A stretch of DNA of 64,000 nt from Phoronis australis. Lineage: Eukaryota; Phoronida; Phoronidae. Shown piece after piece: positions 24,401 through 39,400 of this stretch (its first letter is position 1; the number at the start of each line of letters is the position of its first letter). A program made the position numbers and the translations under genes. The stretch lies in the NCBI GenBank assembly GCA_002633005.1, contig NMRA01000126.1, forward strand, positions 667,883-731,882. Reading direction: 5' to 3'. The notes below the pieces were generated by a model. That model was not told the DNA's origin. It searched no databases and saw nothing but the letters and a program-made list of their open reading frames with translations.

Positions 24401-27400
24401 TTTTTGGCCACCCAAAATAATGTTGCTTTTAATTGCCCACTCCAACCGGAACAAGATTGTTCCTATTGGAGTCTGAACATTTTACGGCGACGGTCGTCCG
24501 AGGAACGAAAAGTTACCGGGGGAGGGAGGGGTGTATGAAGAGAAGAATAAAATGTTCGCTAACCATAATTTTGCATGTCAGTGGCAGATCTACGTTTTCA
24601 GTAAGGGGGGGTTTAGGATTTGAGCAAATCCGAACCGCGTACCGCCAAGCGGAAGGAAGGTCGGGAGGGGGGGGGGAACCCCTCCCGTGTAAGNCCCCCA
24701 AGTAGATCTGCCTCTGCATCTAGTACCCGTTTAGTTGCAATAGCTGACTACGGGCATAAAATATAAGGTTTAGGGAACATCGAACTCGGGGAAACATCGT
24801 CACAGGAAAATATCAGTTCTGGGTTACCGGATATATCGGTCGCAGAGAATATCGCAAAGCATCGGGTCTTTTATAACTGCCGGAAATAACTCAGTTCATT
24901 TTCAAATAAACCACTGGCACGTACCCGGGTGCTTAACAGAGCCAAGTCGGTATACTCTTTCATTTTGGATTGTCACTGTTCTCTTTTGATGTGCAGCTTT
25001 GAAGTGGTGCGCACGCGTGAAAGACAAATCATATTTCGTGCATGTAGCCCCAGAAACAAGTAAAGGGGTTTGAGAATTTCTTGGCAACTGAAAGTAAAGA
25101 CGTGGCCGTCGTTTGAAAATTAAAAGGGTTGTCTTTTTCACTTAAGCTCTCTTATGCGATAAAAAAACCAGACGCACATCTCTAAGTCACGATTGTCTTC
25201 CGGGACTGCTTGCGCGCTTACAACGGGACCGACCAGTGCCGCAGTGCGATATCTGGGATATTGTCGTGGATATTTAGTACATGTAATAAGGACATCTTAA
25301 GCGAAAAAATAAACATATTTCTCTTCTACAAAGTATGCTAAGTTGATCCGCTGTTTTGTGACGTTTTATCACGTTATGCAGTGGCCTGAAACTTTCTTTG
25401 GCGAATCTGGAAATTTGCAAAAGTGGCCGAAAATGTTAGCCAATGAAACGCATCAAAGATCGACTCTGCATATCCCATGTTCACGCGACTTGCTTACAAT
25501 TTATCCAGAAGACTGTTCTCGGTTAGGGTTCTTTTGAACTTGGATTTGGTAACAACAAAGTAACCGGCGGATTAACAAGAGTTGCTATATATTTGCCAGG
25601 TATCAGCCGAGAAGTGTAAAAACTCAGCTCGCATATGTTGGAAATTCCAGGTCGCATTTTGCGACTTGATACGAGCTGACAAAAATCTCAGCTCGCATTT
25701 CCAAATTTCAGGTCGCAAATGCGACCTGCAGCTCGTTATGTCGAGCCCTATAGCATAATGTATTTTTAATTTTAGCATTAAAATTTTCACTATTAGAGCA
25801 ATGTTAAGAGTTTGGGAGTGATAGTGTTGACTCTTTTGTAGTTGTAAAATGCAAGATAAAATAAGGAGGGATAACAGTGTAGTTGAATGAGTTAGCAGTA
25901 ATGTGGTACTTGGTCAACAGAGGGCAGTTTTGACATACAAAAAAACTCGCTGAAAGATCATCTTGTGCCATGTTTACCATGGCTCCTGGTATCAGGATAA
26001 AATGTTTCACTTGTGTCCTGTTAGTATTTGGGTGTGCTAGAGTTATTTTGTTGTAAAGGACGAGGTAAACTTTGGAGAGATGAAGTAAGCTTGTGACGGT
26101 ACGTGCTTCTAAACATGTATATTTTACGAATTAAATACTTGTAACACTGATACAAACGTGTGTTTGTTGAGATTTCTGCATATTTTATTCAGTTGTTCAT
26201 ATATTTTACATCTCAAGTGACAAGTAAGATCACATCGTCCAGTTAAATCAATTTATGTGAATCAGTGCGTAACATTTTGAGAATGACGTTTTGGCACAGG
26301 TTTATACTATGCTTCATTATAAGCTAATTAAAAAATTATCCTTGGAAATGGTCAAAAATATTAGTTGTTGTTTTCTGACTCACAGTTACCTTTGGTGGTG
26401 CTAGTTACTAAAGCACACACACTCATTTAAACTCAGACAGCATACTATACAAGACCATCGCACAGTGCTAAAATGCACTCACGGCTATACTGCAAACCTG
26501 TATGCTTCTAGGAGAATACATTAGAGAAGAATATGTCGAATCCGTCCAAAAGTGAAAGGATGTTGTTGTCTTATTAATAGAAACTTATTTACCAAATTTC
26601 ATAAACATCAGTTCATGAACTCCAAAAATACAGAGGCAAACATAAAAATATCGAACTGCCAATACAAGACACAATGCTGCAGTAGTCCGATCCGTTCAAA
26701 AGAAGTTGCCATCTGCTGCCATATTCATAGGCACGCACTTGTCGTATCTCACAAAGATCCTGCAAGGCGTTTAAGAAATACAGCATGCAAAAAATAAAGT
26801 TGTCACTAGGGAGCACCACAGTAATAAGACCCATCTAAAAATCAAAGTAAGCTATGATCTTCGCAGCAGGAATATATATGCCAATTTTTATATGATCCAT
26901 GGAGAAGCTTGGCAGATAGAGAGGTGGGCTAGTAAGGAACATAAATGGCCACTAGGTAGAGCAGAACAAGTCAATTCCGTCTGAAAATTGGTTCACATCG
27001 TTGTCTCCAGAATAGAAACCTATTTTTCAAATTTCGTAAAATTCTGCCAAGGAATGTAAATACAGAAAATAATTGCCACTAGGTGAACAGTGATAGTTGG
27101 ATAGGTCTGAAACTCGTCATCTATCATCACCTTTCCAGGAACACATCTGTCAAATCTCATTAAGATCCTGCTCGGGGTTAAGGAGATACAGCAGTAAATG
27201 CCGGATGCCCAGACAGAGATAATGGCAATATGCACCCACACATGTATATGTAAGCGCATAAAAATGACCAATAGAGGGCCCAGCATAACTTGAAGAAATC
27301 TGGGAAATCTGAGAACGCAATTTAAACGTGAGCTTTGTTAGAAATGTTAATCAGGGAGTTTGGGTAGTGTAGAACCCGGCAAATACTGACATAATCACAG

Positions 27401-30400
27401 CCCCATGTGTACATTTTTGACATCATCCACATCAATCATACCTTGACGTCGCCCTCCCCGTCCTCGCCATGGTCATCATCCTCGGCTCCGCCCACCGTCT
27501 CCTCCGCCTTTAACTCCTCCACCTTGCCACCATTTTCAGTACCCAGAATGCTCTCCATGGACTGTCGACTGAGTTGTACATCAACAGTGACACATGCTCC
27601 AGCAGTGATGGTGGAGTCTTCTTCATCAACCACTATAGACACACAACAGACATACGGACACAGTTGTGAATTAGCAGTTTCAAGGATTAGGAAACAAGGC
27701 ACAGAAACAATAAAATCATGAAGCAGTTGAAAGACAGGGGCATCACATTCTGAACAAGTACCTAGTTTTGTAACAGATTAAGAACTAAAGATAGTCTTTT
27801 GATTGTTGAAATTCACTGTGTGTCTGAGAGTGGATATCAAGCAGACAGTTGGACCAAAAGGATAACCAGACAAAATGACCACTAGGGGATGCTGTAGCAG
27901 TCGAAATTTCTTGAAAATCGACTGCTGATGGCGCACTTCCCATCACAGACCCCTGTGTCAATTTTCAGTCAAATACATCAACCGGTTCTCATCTCCCCAA
28001 AAGTATTCAAAGCCCCATATCAAGACCAAAATGGCCATAAGGGGTGCTGCTGATGGTTGAATTCATCCAAACATTGACTAATGGTGGCACATTGACAGGG
28101 CATATCTCTGTTTTTAAGTTTCATTGAAATCCAGCATTGGTATTCCAGATAACATTGGCAAATTAAAGCTTTTCTCCCAAAAAGTACTGAAAAAGCCCCA
28201 TGTTGAAACCAAGTTGGCCACTTGAATCTAACTGAAAACTGACTGTTCTGGCGTATTGCTGTCACATACCTTTGTGTCAAGTTTCATTGAAATCCATCCA
28301 TTGGTTCTCTAGATATCACTAGAAAAGCATGCTCCCCTCGCTATAGGGGTCGGGCAGATTAAAAAGCTGTATGCACCGCACTAATGATGCCCTACACCTT
28401 TGTGCCAAATTTCATGGAGTTCTGAATGGGGCTTTTTAAAACACTGAATGGAAACTCAGACAGTAAGGCAGGATGACGACAATATGTCACCACACATGTG
28501 TGTGTGTGTGCATAGAACAGTAAGTATATCTCACCCTAACAAGCATTAAGTGTAGTAGTAATGGTGTTTCATATCCCTTACCATGACACTTGACATCCAT
28601 GGTGACAAGAGGCATTGAACAGCACACATTGATAACATCTCTATACTCCTGGTCAACTAATGACCTCAGCACTGACCGTCGGTCATCTTCAGCCATAGCG
28701 GCAAATTCTTTGATGCTTCGAATGTTTCTCTAAAAAATACATATATCAGTTAGTAAACATTCAGTTTTGTGAAAGCCTCAAAGACATAACAAATATTAAC
28801 AAGTAGAAGCTTGCACATGATCAAGTCAATGATTATTGTAATACCTAAAATGTAACACCAAATCTTGCCAGTACATGCAACTTGTCTAAAACAGGATCAA
28901 TTTCATTTGATCAGCCCTTGCTACAACACGTGCCATGATTTGAGGGCATATAGGCAAAATACATGAATTGCGAATTATCACTAATTGAAATAAGGATTAA
29001 ATGAATATGATCATTCATTCAGGTACTAAGTACTTGATAGGGAAATTATACATTAAAACACCTCCGGCAACTCACTGTAATATATCTTCGAGTATTCCAG
29101 AGCAACCTGACTCTTTCTACTGAGGATTGATGGCTGACTGATTTTTGTGAAAATTGGGACATGATGGCCAAAGAAGACAACAAATAATAGGACAACTGGC
29201 TATGATAAGCATCACAACCATCACACTACGTAGCACACCCCAATACAGAGCATATCCAAACACGCCAAATAACCTACAACTTGGATACTGACAGACGCTC
29301 ATTACTCTGAAGAATTCCTGCCATAAAACAGTAAAGTAGAGTAATGCATCCACAAGGGTTGACCTACATTGTAGATGAATAGGACTCAAGTCAATCAATG
29401 GGTCAACTTACTTTTCTATTGACAAAATGCCGCAGCATGTCTTCAGTTATGTGCGGTAGCTGCAACAGAGGGCTCTTATTGTCCCATAATGCTTGTATCA
29501 CCATGGGAGACATCTTCATTACATTTTCTATAGTATCTAGTCTTGGAATATGCGAGACTGAAAATGCAATGGATAGCACATGAATAGTCCATATACATCA
29601 ACGGTCCCTAAAACTTATTACAATGTATGGACTGTCAGCTAAGATTGTATGGAACTTATTAAATGCAGCTGCACATTATACCAGGTCACACGTCGTATAA
29701 AATGCATTTCAATAAAAACAGCTGTGCAGGAATGACCCTATATGAAAACTAACTGCACAAGTCATGTCAATGGAAACTCAGGTTGAAAACTGAGTCAGTT
29801 CACAGAGTGATATTCGTGACTTGTTTAAAATTCCTGAGATGTTTGAATAACAATTGAAAGTAGTTAATCACAAAAATATCACAATATTTTGTACTTTTAC
29901 CCAATGGGCTCACAGCTAGTAGGATCACAGAGACACCAATTATGGCAAAGAATTTGTATGAAGCAAACCACACTACTAACTAGTAACTGAATGGAGAAGA
30001 GTACACAAGAAGACAACCTTACCTCTGCCAGCGATGCCTAAAGCTGTCATGTTGGCAACAAGTGTAGCCAGCTCGTGGATAAGATAAGGACACTTTTTAA
30101 TGATATATTGTTTATCTGAAATAGACAGTGATGAGATGTTTTAAAGTATCCTAGACCTATTGCCTTAAATGGTATTAAACCCATACTTCCTGTCAAAAAA
30201 CAACTTTTGATTTAGGCCACTAGCCGTTTTAAAAAATGGCCTAACCTTATTCCTCACTCACTTGGAAGTGATCTCTGGGCTCGGGACAAACTGACAGCTT
30301 GTTATTGTTTCACACCATGCTCAACAAGTTTCAGTTCATGATGTGAATGCTTCAGCTCAAACTTGAAAGTTTGAGACACTGACACGGGTTGTAGGTGAAT

Positions 30401-33400
30401 TACTGTCAACCAATTTCACTTCAGACACATGACAAGAAGGAAGTGTAAGCGTGCCTGAGAACCAAACAGTTGTTATGGACACGAGACCATGATTTATAGC
30501 AGGTCTAAAGTGTGGTACACCCATTACCTTACATATTCAGTATACCACTTAGGGCACTTAAATTGAGGAACTCAAAAATCAGGAGGAGGTTGTTAAACTA
30601 AGCATGGTCCCTTCACCATGAAGTGTTTGAGAACTCGTGGTACCCGAACAGTTGATTGGATTGACACCTAGGGAGCTATGGTACATAACAGTTAGACTTC
30701 ACAAGCAACAGTTCTAGAAAACAAGTAAAAGGCTTACAGGGTCTCGAATGGAATGATCATACACGGTAGTTCAGTGGTGTGACCAAGCTTTTCACACAGA
30801 TTAGCATAACTAAAGCCGGCAGCTGGTCGCTAAAACATGCGAATACTTTCCCCCTTTTCTAAACACGGGTCCAACCAATGACATAAAATACATAGCTCAT
30901 CGAGTATGATACTAAAATTCACGCGAGCCAAAAGAACCATGATTTCATGTCTCTTTCAGTAAAGAAGCCGAGAATTTCGGTACTATTTTCCCACTCGAAA
31001 AAGACTGGTTGTTAATGAAAGGTATACAAGTTGCTTACCTTTTAGGAATAAATAATTTGATGAGACGGGAGTTCACAAGGACAAAGGCATTTATAAAGAA
31101 AACTTAGGAATACAAATTAATGGTAGGCAGTGAGTCGAGCATCATATATTAAAAGTGAAATCTTTTCAAATTTCTGGGGGTGTTCAGCTGACGGTGAGAA
31201 TTGGTCCAGACATTCAGGGTAATCATACAATATGACAGACAAGTGAAATAGCAAAAAAAATGTTCAACAAACAATTAATTCACTGTTTGGTCTACTGGAA
31301 CTGACCTATAAATTAATTTTCCACCGCATTTTGTGAGACCAAACAGTATCATCATCTTAGTTACCCAGTTTAAGCCTATTAACAGATATCAAGTTTTCCT
31401 AAAACCACTTAATCTTTGAAATAAAAATGCCGCACACCTCAAATGACAATCTCCACTTTGGGGCACAATGAGATGGTGTTTTACCTGAATAATGCTTTTA
31501 TTTGTCAGGGGAGTCACCACTGCATGTAAAACCAGAGGCTGGAGCTAGTTTGGGGTGCAATTGCTAAATCAGGATTAAGAACAGGGTTGGCGTCAACGCC
31601 GTCCCTGTCACTGAAATATACAACGAAATTGAAAAGGATGCAATATTCCATGAACCGGGGCATTCAGGATGCAATCTCGACTTAAAAAACCTAAACTGAC
31701 TCATAACTTGTTCATTTTTGTATCCAGTGAGTTTTACAGTTTCCTAAGATCTGAAATTTTACGCCAAGTTCACGGGTACATTCTTGCTTTTGGCTTATTC
31801 ACCTAGTGCGACCCATACGATTGATGCAGCTGTGAGGAAAACTCTGACAACTTAATTGATAAACCCAGTCTCCCAAGACTTCACCAGTCAACATATAGAG
31901 ACTAGCCATTCGGTACGACTCTAGGATTTGTATGCTTGTACTAAAATAAAATTTTCCGCTTTTGCTTTCACAAAACATATTTTATTATGGATTCGTAAAT
32001 TATTGTTCTTTTTTGATATTATAGGAAGTAAGTAAGGAGCTTGCACATACATTTTTAGTGATTCTACCACACAGCCTTTCGATTGTTGTACTTTATTGTG
32101 GATGATGTGAATATTGAGGACTCTTAATGTTTATGCCTGACTGTACTATTATATTCAGAGTGACAGGATAAATAAATGTTTATGAATTTATTGTTAATTT
32201 ATACTTCCTTTGCCACGGCATTATATATTACAATATCTCCTTGTCCTTTTAGTGTTGTTTTTTGCACTTATTGTCGCTACAGGAATTTCAAACACGACGA
32301 ACATGGGTACTCAACAAATTTGAGTATGTGGGGACTCAGAATTGTTTAGGCCACCGAGTCCCTACATACACAGTGGCAAACCACTCTAGCACCAACCCTG
32401 GTTACGTATACATTAATTCCACAAGCTCAACATCAGAGTACAGTTCAGTAGCTGTCTTGCAGCTAGAAAAATCTAGTCAAAATCATGTGCTCTCATATAA
32501 AATACACGGCAATATCTCTCGTAATCTCGCTAAGTCTTGCTTTCTAGTGAGGTCCTACCAAGGTCCTTGTGTTACTGAACTCTACCCAGGACAACCGATT
32601 CAATTTCCATACTTAACCTCAAACTTTTCTTACATTAACTGTTTTATTTTTATACAAATCTAATTCTATGAACATGTACATTTTAGTTTACATAATAAAT
32701 GAAAGTCTAAGCCTAGTTCACAAATGATGACTTCAACATCATAGTTGAGAGCTCAGATGTGAACTTAAAATCTCGAGTTTGAATTAGAGTTTGTAGTTTT
32801 AATCTTAAGGTCATCAAGTCCAAACTTGGACAAGAGGCTCATTCATATATGAAGACCATGATATATACTCCACCACATAATCACTGGCAAACTTCTTAAG
32901 TTCTTGATACAGTAGAACAGGAAATGCCAAAAATAATTTGGTGTTCAGACATAAGACTCCAAATGAAAGCGGTGCCACGATGTTACTAAAAGAAAACATT
33001 TAAAAAATTTACTCTTAGACTAAGTAGGCAAGTATGAATTGTACAGGACTGTTGTCATCAAACAAAACTGTTGAAAATTTTATTATTTTTGATGAAAAGT
33101 AGTTTGCCTTTGAAAATGAGAAAAATGGCACTTTTAGCAGTTATTTCATACAAAAAACAGAAGATCAACGATTACCAAAATTCCTCATGTTTTATTCACT
33201 GCTATAAGGACTATAATTGTTAAAGTGTCCCTACCAATTTCTAATGACTTTGGAGGCAATGAGAGCCTGGAGAAATGGGCGTGTAGCAGTGCCCTCGCCT
33301 TGACGCTGTACGGGAAACATAGAGGGCGCTCTTTGTTCTTCTCACCCAACTGAGGAAGATCCTTCATAAGCTGAGGACAAATAGAGTCTGTATCAGAATC

Positions 33401-36400
33401 ATCGTAGACTATAAAGTTAATGCCAATATAGACAAATACAATCTGTATTAGACATGGTAAGAACTACCATAGACAAGAAAGGTAACACATCATAGACAAA
33501 CACAGTCTTTGTAGATATGGTAAGAGCCATCGCAGACAACAAATCTAACGCCATTGTAGACTAAGTTAGATTGGGAACTTGTTCTTGATGGAGAACTTTT
33601 TAATCCTGTATCTAGCTTTGCTTGTCAAGTAAATTGAAATGCAGCAATTACCAAGAAGTCTATTTTTAAAATCAACCCCAAGACAGATTCAAAGCGTGTG
33701 TCATGACCTCAGTGGTCGCACTATGATGCTTTGGTAGCAAAGCTAAAAACAAATCAGTAAGTAGCAGAGCATTTCAAGCGTACTTAAGTGATAAAGTCAC
33801 CAGCCTGGATATCACTGGCGAGAATTGGCAATTTGTAAACAACAGCAATGCAGAGCATTGAAATGCGCCAAGACTGCAGCAAACGGTGTCTTCTAGGGGT
33901 GTTTATTTGCATCATAAATTCATGAAAATCTGTCAAAGAACTTCAAAGATACAAAGGAAAACATAGAAAAACAAACTGCCACTAGGAACTACAGCGGTAG
34001 TCCAATCTGTCCATCTGCTGTCAAGTTAATAAGAATACAATTGCGAAATTTCAAAAACATTTTGTAAGGGTAGGAGATACAACCTTAGATGCGAAAAAAT
34101 ATCACTAGGAGGCACCACAGCAGTTGGACCTGTTTGCAAATCCACGTCAGTCATGCTCTTGTCAGTAGGAACACATCTGCCAATTTTCATGATTCTCTGC
34201 GCAGTTTAGCAGATACAGAAACAGACTAAAAAATAATTAAAGGCCACTAGTTGATGCAGAATATTTTGAATCCATCACAATAAGGAAAAGTGCTACCGTC
34301 TTCATAATAGAAACTTGTTTGCCAAATTTAATGAAAAACCATCAAGGAACTTTTAAGTTACAGAGGCAAACATAAAAATAAAATTGCCACTAGGGAGCAT
34401 AGCAGTAGTTGGATAGGTCTGAAACTCGCCGACATCTTTTAACATCTCCATAGAAAGATCTTGCAAAGGGTAAAGGAGATACAGCCATGGACGCAAAAAA
34501 ATGCCACCAGGGGGTGCCAGAGTAGACGAATACGTCCGAAAATCAACATCAGGCTCAGTCTTCTCATCAGGAACACATCTTCAAAATTTTAAAACTGGTC
34601 CTTCAAACGGCTTGGTGGATGGAGAGGGTGATGTCAAAGACGTCCTCGGAATACTTCAAATCTGCCCAAAAATGAGACAGCGTCATTGTCTCCTTAATAG
34701 AAACTTATCAGCAAAATTTCATATGGTAATAAAAATGGCTGATGTACCTCGAATTTATATCAAACCGGAAACCTGTGCACACTTTAATAGAAACCTATTT
34801 ATTAAACTTCACAAAAATCTGCAAAGGAGTTTCAAAGATACAGAGGACAACGAAAAAAATAAAATTGCCACTGGGGGGGCACAGCGGTTGTCGGATTCAT
34901 TCAAATGTCGTCATTGTCTGTTGTTAACTTCATATAAATACACTTGCCAAATTTAATAAAGATCCTGCAGAGGGTTTAGGAGATACAGCAATAGATGCAA
35001 AAACTGCCACTAGGAGGTACCACAGTAGTGCCAGTCGTCCAAAAATCATCATCAGCCGTTCTCTTCACAGTAGAAACATAAACGCCAATTTTCAAAATCA
35101 TGCTTAGAGTGGTTTGGTTGATAGAGGGCCAGACACCAAAAACAGTAAAAATGGCCATTAGGTGGCGCAAAATACCTAAAATCCATCTGAAAACAGGAGG
35201 GTAGCGTCACCTCAGTAATAAATGCCTATTTGCCAAATTTTATGAAAATCTATTGATGACCTTTGAAGATACTAAAGTAAATGTAAAATACTAAAATTGC
35301 CACTAGGGGGCACACCGGTAGTCAAACCCATCCGAAAGATCGCTCACGCTGTTCCATCTTAAAAGGAACGTGCAAAATTTCATGAACATAAAGGTTTTGG
35401 TGATAGAGTAGCGAATGCCAGATGCCAAACACCGGACGGACAGGGATGACAGCATAATGCATCCACATTATAAATAAGTGGGCGCATAAAAAATCACAAA
35501 AAACTGTAGTCAAAGCTAATAAGATTCAAAAAGTCTATCTTATCCAACAACAATAATCCCTAAATGCGTTCATCAGCCCTATAACCCAAGCAGGTATAGG
35601 AAAGTGCTCAGAAATGAACAACTAAATGAGACTGTAATTTTTTATCTCTAGACTTACACTCCTTTTGTTGTAAGTAATTTGGCGAGACGAATAGAAGGAA
35701 ACAAGAGGAAGCGCTGCCAATTTAGGGTTGAGTAAGTACAACAGTTAGTGTTGATACAAACCAAAGGTATTTCCTCATTATCAGTGGGCCTTTCTATGAT
35801 TTCAGGGTTGTGACTTTTCTCAAACTCAAAAGCTGCAGCTAATATCATGATGGCTCCTAGAAATGAACATAAGAGTCGTGTAATTGGTAAAGATATCTGA
35901 AAATGTGTACGACACATGATTAGTGAACACAAGAGTTGCGTAATTGGTAAAGATATTTGAACATGCGTAATGCACATGATTAGTGAATACAGGAGTCGTG
36001 TCATTGGTAAAGATATTTGAACATGCGTAATGCACATGATTAGTGAATACAGGAGTTGTGTCATTGGTAAAGATATTTGAACATGTGTATGGCACATGAT
36101 TAGTGAATACAGGAGTCGTGTCATTGGTAAAGATATTTGAACATGTGTATGGCACATTATTAGTGAACACGAGTTGTGTCATTGGTGAAGATATTTGAAC
36201 ATGTGTATGGCATAGGATTAGTGAACACAAGCTTAGTGTAAAGATGTTTACAAACACACACTGAAGGTGATTATATTATAGCACAAGAACAAGAATCACT
36301 GACTGATTAAGAATTCTAAGGAAAGACTTTTGATAAGATTGATGGCAACTTGTTCAAATAAGCCTGTTGTACATGACGCGTTCACACACAATTATGATTT

Positions 36401-39400
36401 ACCACGAAGACATTGATTATAAACAAACCCTCTAAAAGGACAACAAAAGCTTTCACTATTTGAAACAAGAACACCAGCCACTTAAATTTAAGGATTTGAT
36501 GCTAAAGTAAATGTTATTTAAAACTGCAGCAACAGCAGCAGCGTCAGCAGCAGCACCATCAAGAATAGCGATGACGACAACAGTGTCAACTGTGGCGCAA
36601 CTGTGACAGTTAAAAGGCAGCAATGGTGGCGCATCAAATGTGGCAGCAGCGGCAGAAGCAACAGCAGCGAATAACTCCGTGATCAACCATAAAACCAAAA
36701 ATTAAGGTCTTGGATCAAACTTCAAAAATCAGTTTACTCACTTTTCAGAATCATATTGGGCGTCTTGTTAATGAAATAGTAGAACAGCTGTGTAGTGTCC
36801 ATCAAGACAGAGTCACTGTTGTACTTTATGGACTTATACCACCATGTGCCCTGAAACCAATCAACACATTAACAACTGATACCCACACAGTTAACACTAT
36901 ACAAACAAAGTAAATACAGGCCCAAATTGTTGGGACCCTTAGATTCATGAAGAAAAACACAAGTTTATGAAAATTGGATACCCCTATGGTTTATCACTAT
37001 AAACAATCAGGATACATGTCCAATCATGGCAAATAGCATTCGTAACACTTTAATGAGTAGTAATTACAATTTACTTGATGACAATTCTACACTCACCACC
37101 ACTATAGGCAGGATGACCATGAACGCCAGTCCATAGGCAGCCAGGACCCAGACGGAGTTCTGCTTCTCCACAATCCACTTGGGCAGGGCAATACCAAACT
37201 GCATGGCACCAGGACCGTCTGGATTACCGTATTCTTCCCAGTTCTTACGGGACTCTTCGTCAGTCAACCTGCAAACAGCCACAACAACCAGGTCACTTAC
37301 AGAGAGCTCAACATATATAAACTTGTGGGTAAAGCACACGAAAACTAAAAGAATTGTTTATGTTCTACATTTTGGTCAGTACAGAGGTGTTAAAGCCTCT
37401 GGCAAAACAGAGCGACAAAACGTATCTTTCAACAATTGTGCCATCTGTTTTTACAGTAGATGACAAAACTAATCCCATAAAATACCGTTTAACACCATGA
37501 CAGCTAATTCTGTTAGCAGAAAACTGGTCATGACTATTATGGTTGCAAAATACTAATTGCAGAAGGCTAATCCACCTTACAAACTTTCTGTTAATCCCAC
37601 TTCAAGCTCAGCCATGAGGTAAGGCCATTCTGATGATGAAGTTACCTTTAGCCCAACAGTCATGACAGGCAATTCCGATTTGTGTCAGAATACTTTGAGT
37701 GTTTGCTATAAGTCAGCTCCATATCAGCTTTGCAGCTTCAATAATATCCAAAAAAATAGTCTAACAACCATTTTCAGATCTTTAAGTTACAACTGTATGC
37801 CCAGAACGCTGTATTTCAGTGATTAACCCCAAAAAATGGCCATGACTGTGTTCAGATGGCTACAAAAAAAAAACAAAAAATGCAAAACCTGAACTCTCAG
37901 CACATAAACTGATTTTGGACCTTCAAACATCAAACATAAATCTGGACATGAGTCTTAGAAACTGCATACATTGTCTTCAGTCATAAACCTGTCTTCAACT
38001 CAACATTTTGAGATTTTCTCAATTCTTCCCATAATAATAAGATAGCACTTGAATGCTCAAATTTTCCCTGACTTTTACTGTGTAAGAAACTGGACAGTGT
38101 TTGTGGAGCATCTTACCACAGAGCTCACGATCACAATGTTTTGAAGAAAACTAAATAGATGTTTAATCCAAAGTACTGCATTTTCACATTTTCACAGACA
38201 TATAACATCAGTAATGCTTTTGATCATCCCTGAAATCTAATTCACTATTCCCAGGCTAACTTTCAGCCAGTAAAATGTAAACTTCATCAAACTCCATTCA
38301 ACACTAGTGACAGACAAGGTAACAAAAGCCTCACTTGGCAGATGTAAGGATGGGGAATATACATACAGCACACATTGGACAGTGAATACAATGAAATGAC
38401 CACCAACAAATGAGAAGCACTCATATACCAGAGTAAACGACAAAACAGGAGTGCTTCTTTTGACCAACAAAACTGTCAGTGTGGTGCTACAAAACATGCC
38501 ATTGGCCATAACATTTGGTCATTTGATAACACGTATACCACCACATGCATATGACTGGTCCACTTGCACGGTACTCACGCTGCGTAAGCCTTGGCTATCC
38601 TCATAAATCTCTTAGAATCCCCCGTCTCCTTGTCAGGATGGTACACTAAGCTGAGTTTACGGTATGCGCTTTTGATTTCTCTCATGGTGGCACCCTGGGC
38701 AAAAAGGTATAAAGTCTCACGCATGCACTATCTACATCCAGTGAAATAATTCAACAAAATTGCCCAGATGCAATTGCCAGACTAAAACACCTGAAGCAAC
38801 TTCTAATAAGCAGTTATCTTACGGTATTAATGTGCTATACAGATAATGAACATTGCGATCCGTTACTTGAGGGTTTCAGAATCAGTATGATTTCACATAA
38901 GAATTGTATGTTGCATACCATATTTAATTTATTTCAAACTGCACACCACGTTAACATAATTTATAACATAAGTTGTGTCTGCCTAGACCTCGTCCAAGCC
39001 AGGGGTAAAAACACGTCAACATGATGCCACTTTACATGTTTCCAGAAAAATAAGAGTTTGAGGCATGCTTTTACAAAGCCCAAAAGTATTACAGTAAACA
39101 TTTTGGTTAACGCCTGTGTTCACGTAAGCATACAGCCCTACTTCTGAAAGAACAGAAAGCAAGCTTGTAAATGCATAAACTGGATCAACTTTGAGTGGCA
39201 GTGTTGTTTGCAGTCGTCACTGAGGACTTCTCATTCTGTTAGTTGACATTGACACTTACTGAGACAGACACAGACTCTCATTCTACAACAAATTTATTTT
39301 TCAAAAGAATCCCGTCTTTTCTCAAAGTTTTAAGAGCAAAATACCACACTTGTTTACCTCTGAGGGCAAAGTGACATTTGTGTGAAATGCATGATGGGGG

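Noticed and set aside
32262-32663. 133-codon plus-strand open frame
   Set aside because: Much of it is MITE copy 2, which aligns with non-coding DNA at 1352-1481. It lies inside a SEC63 intron with no domain or splice support.
32814-32999. Candidate SEC63 exon with [17 protein letters not shown], resembling the KKCPALLQE segment
   Set aside because: The true exon with [16 protein letters not shown] is at 30115-30023 and fits the phase with exon 8. This stretch is a chance look-alike in intron 8.
35654-36257. Long minus-strand frames with 20-residue repeats ([11 protein letters not shown]-type)
   Set aside because: Direct consequence of the 60-bp minisatellite, whose unit length is a multiple of three.
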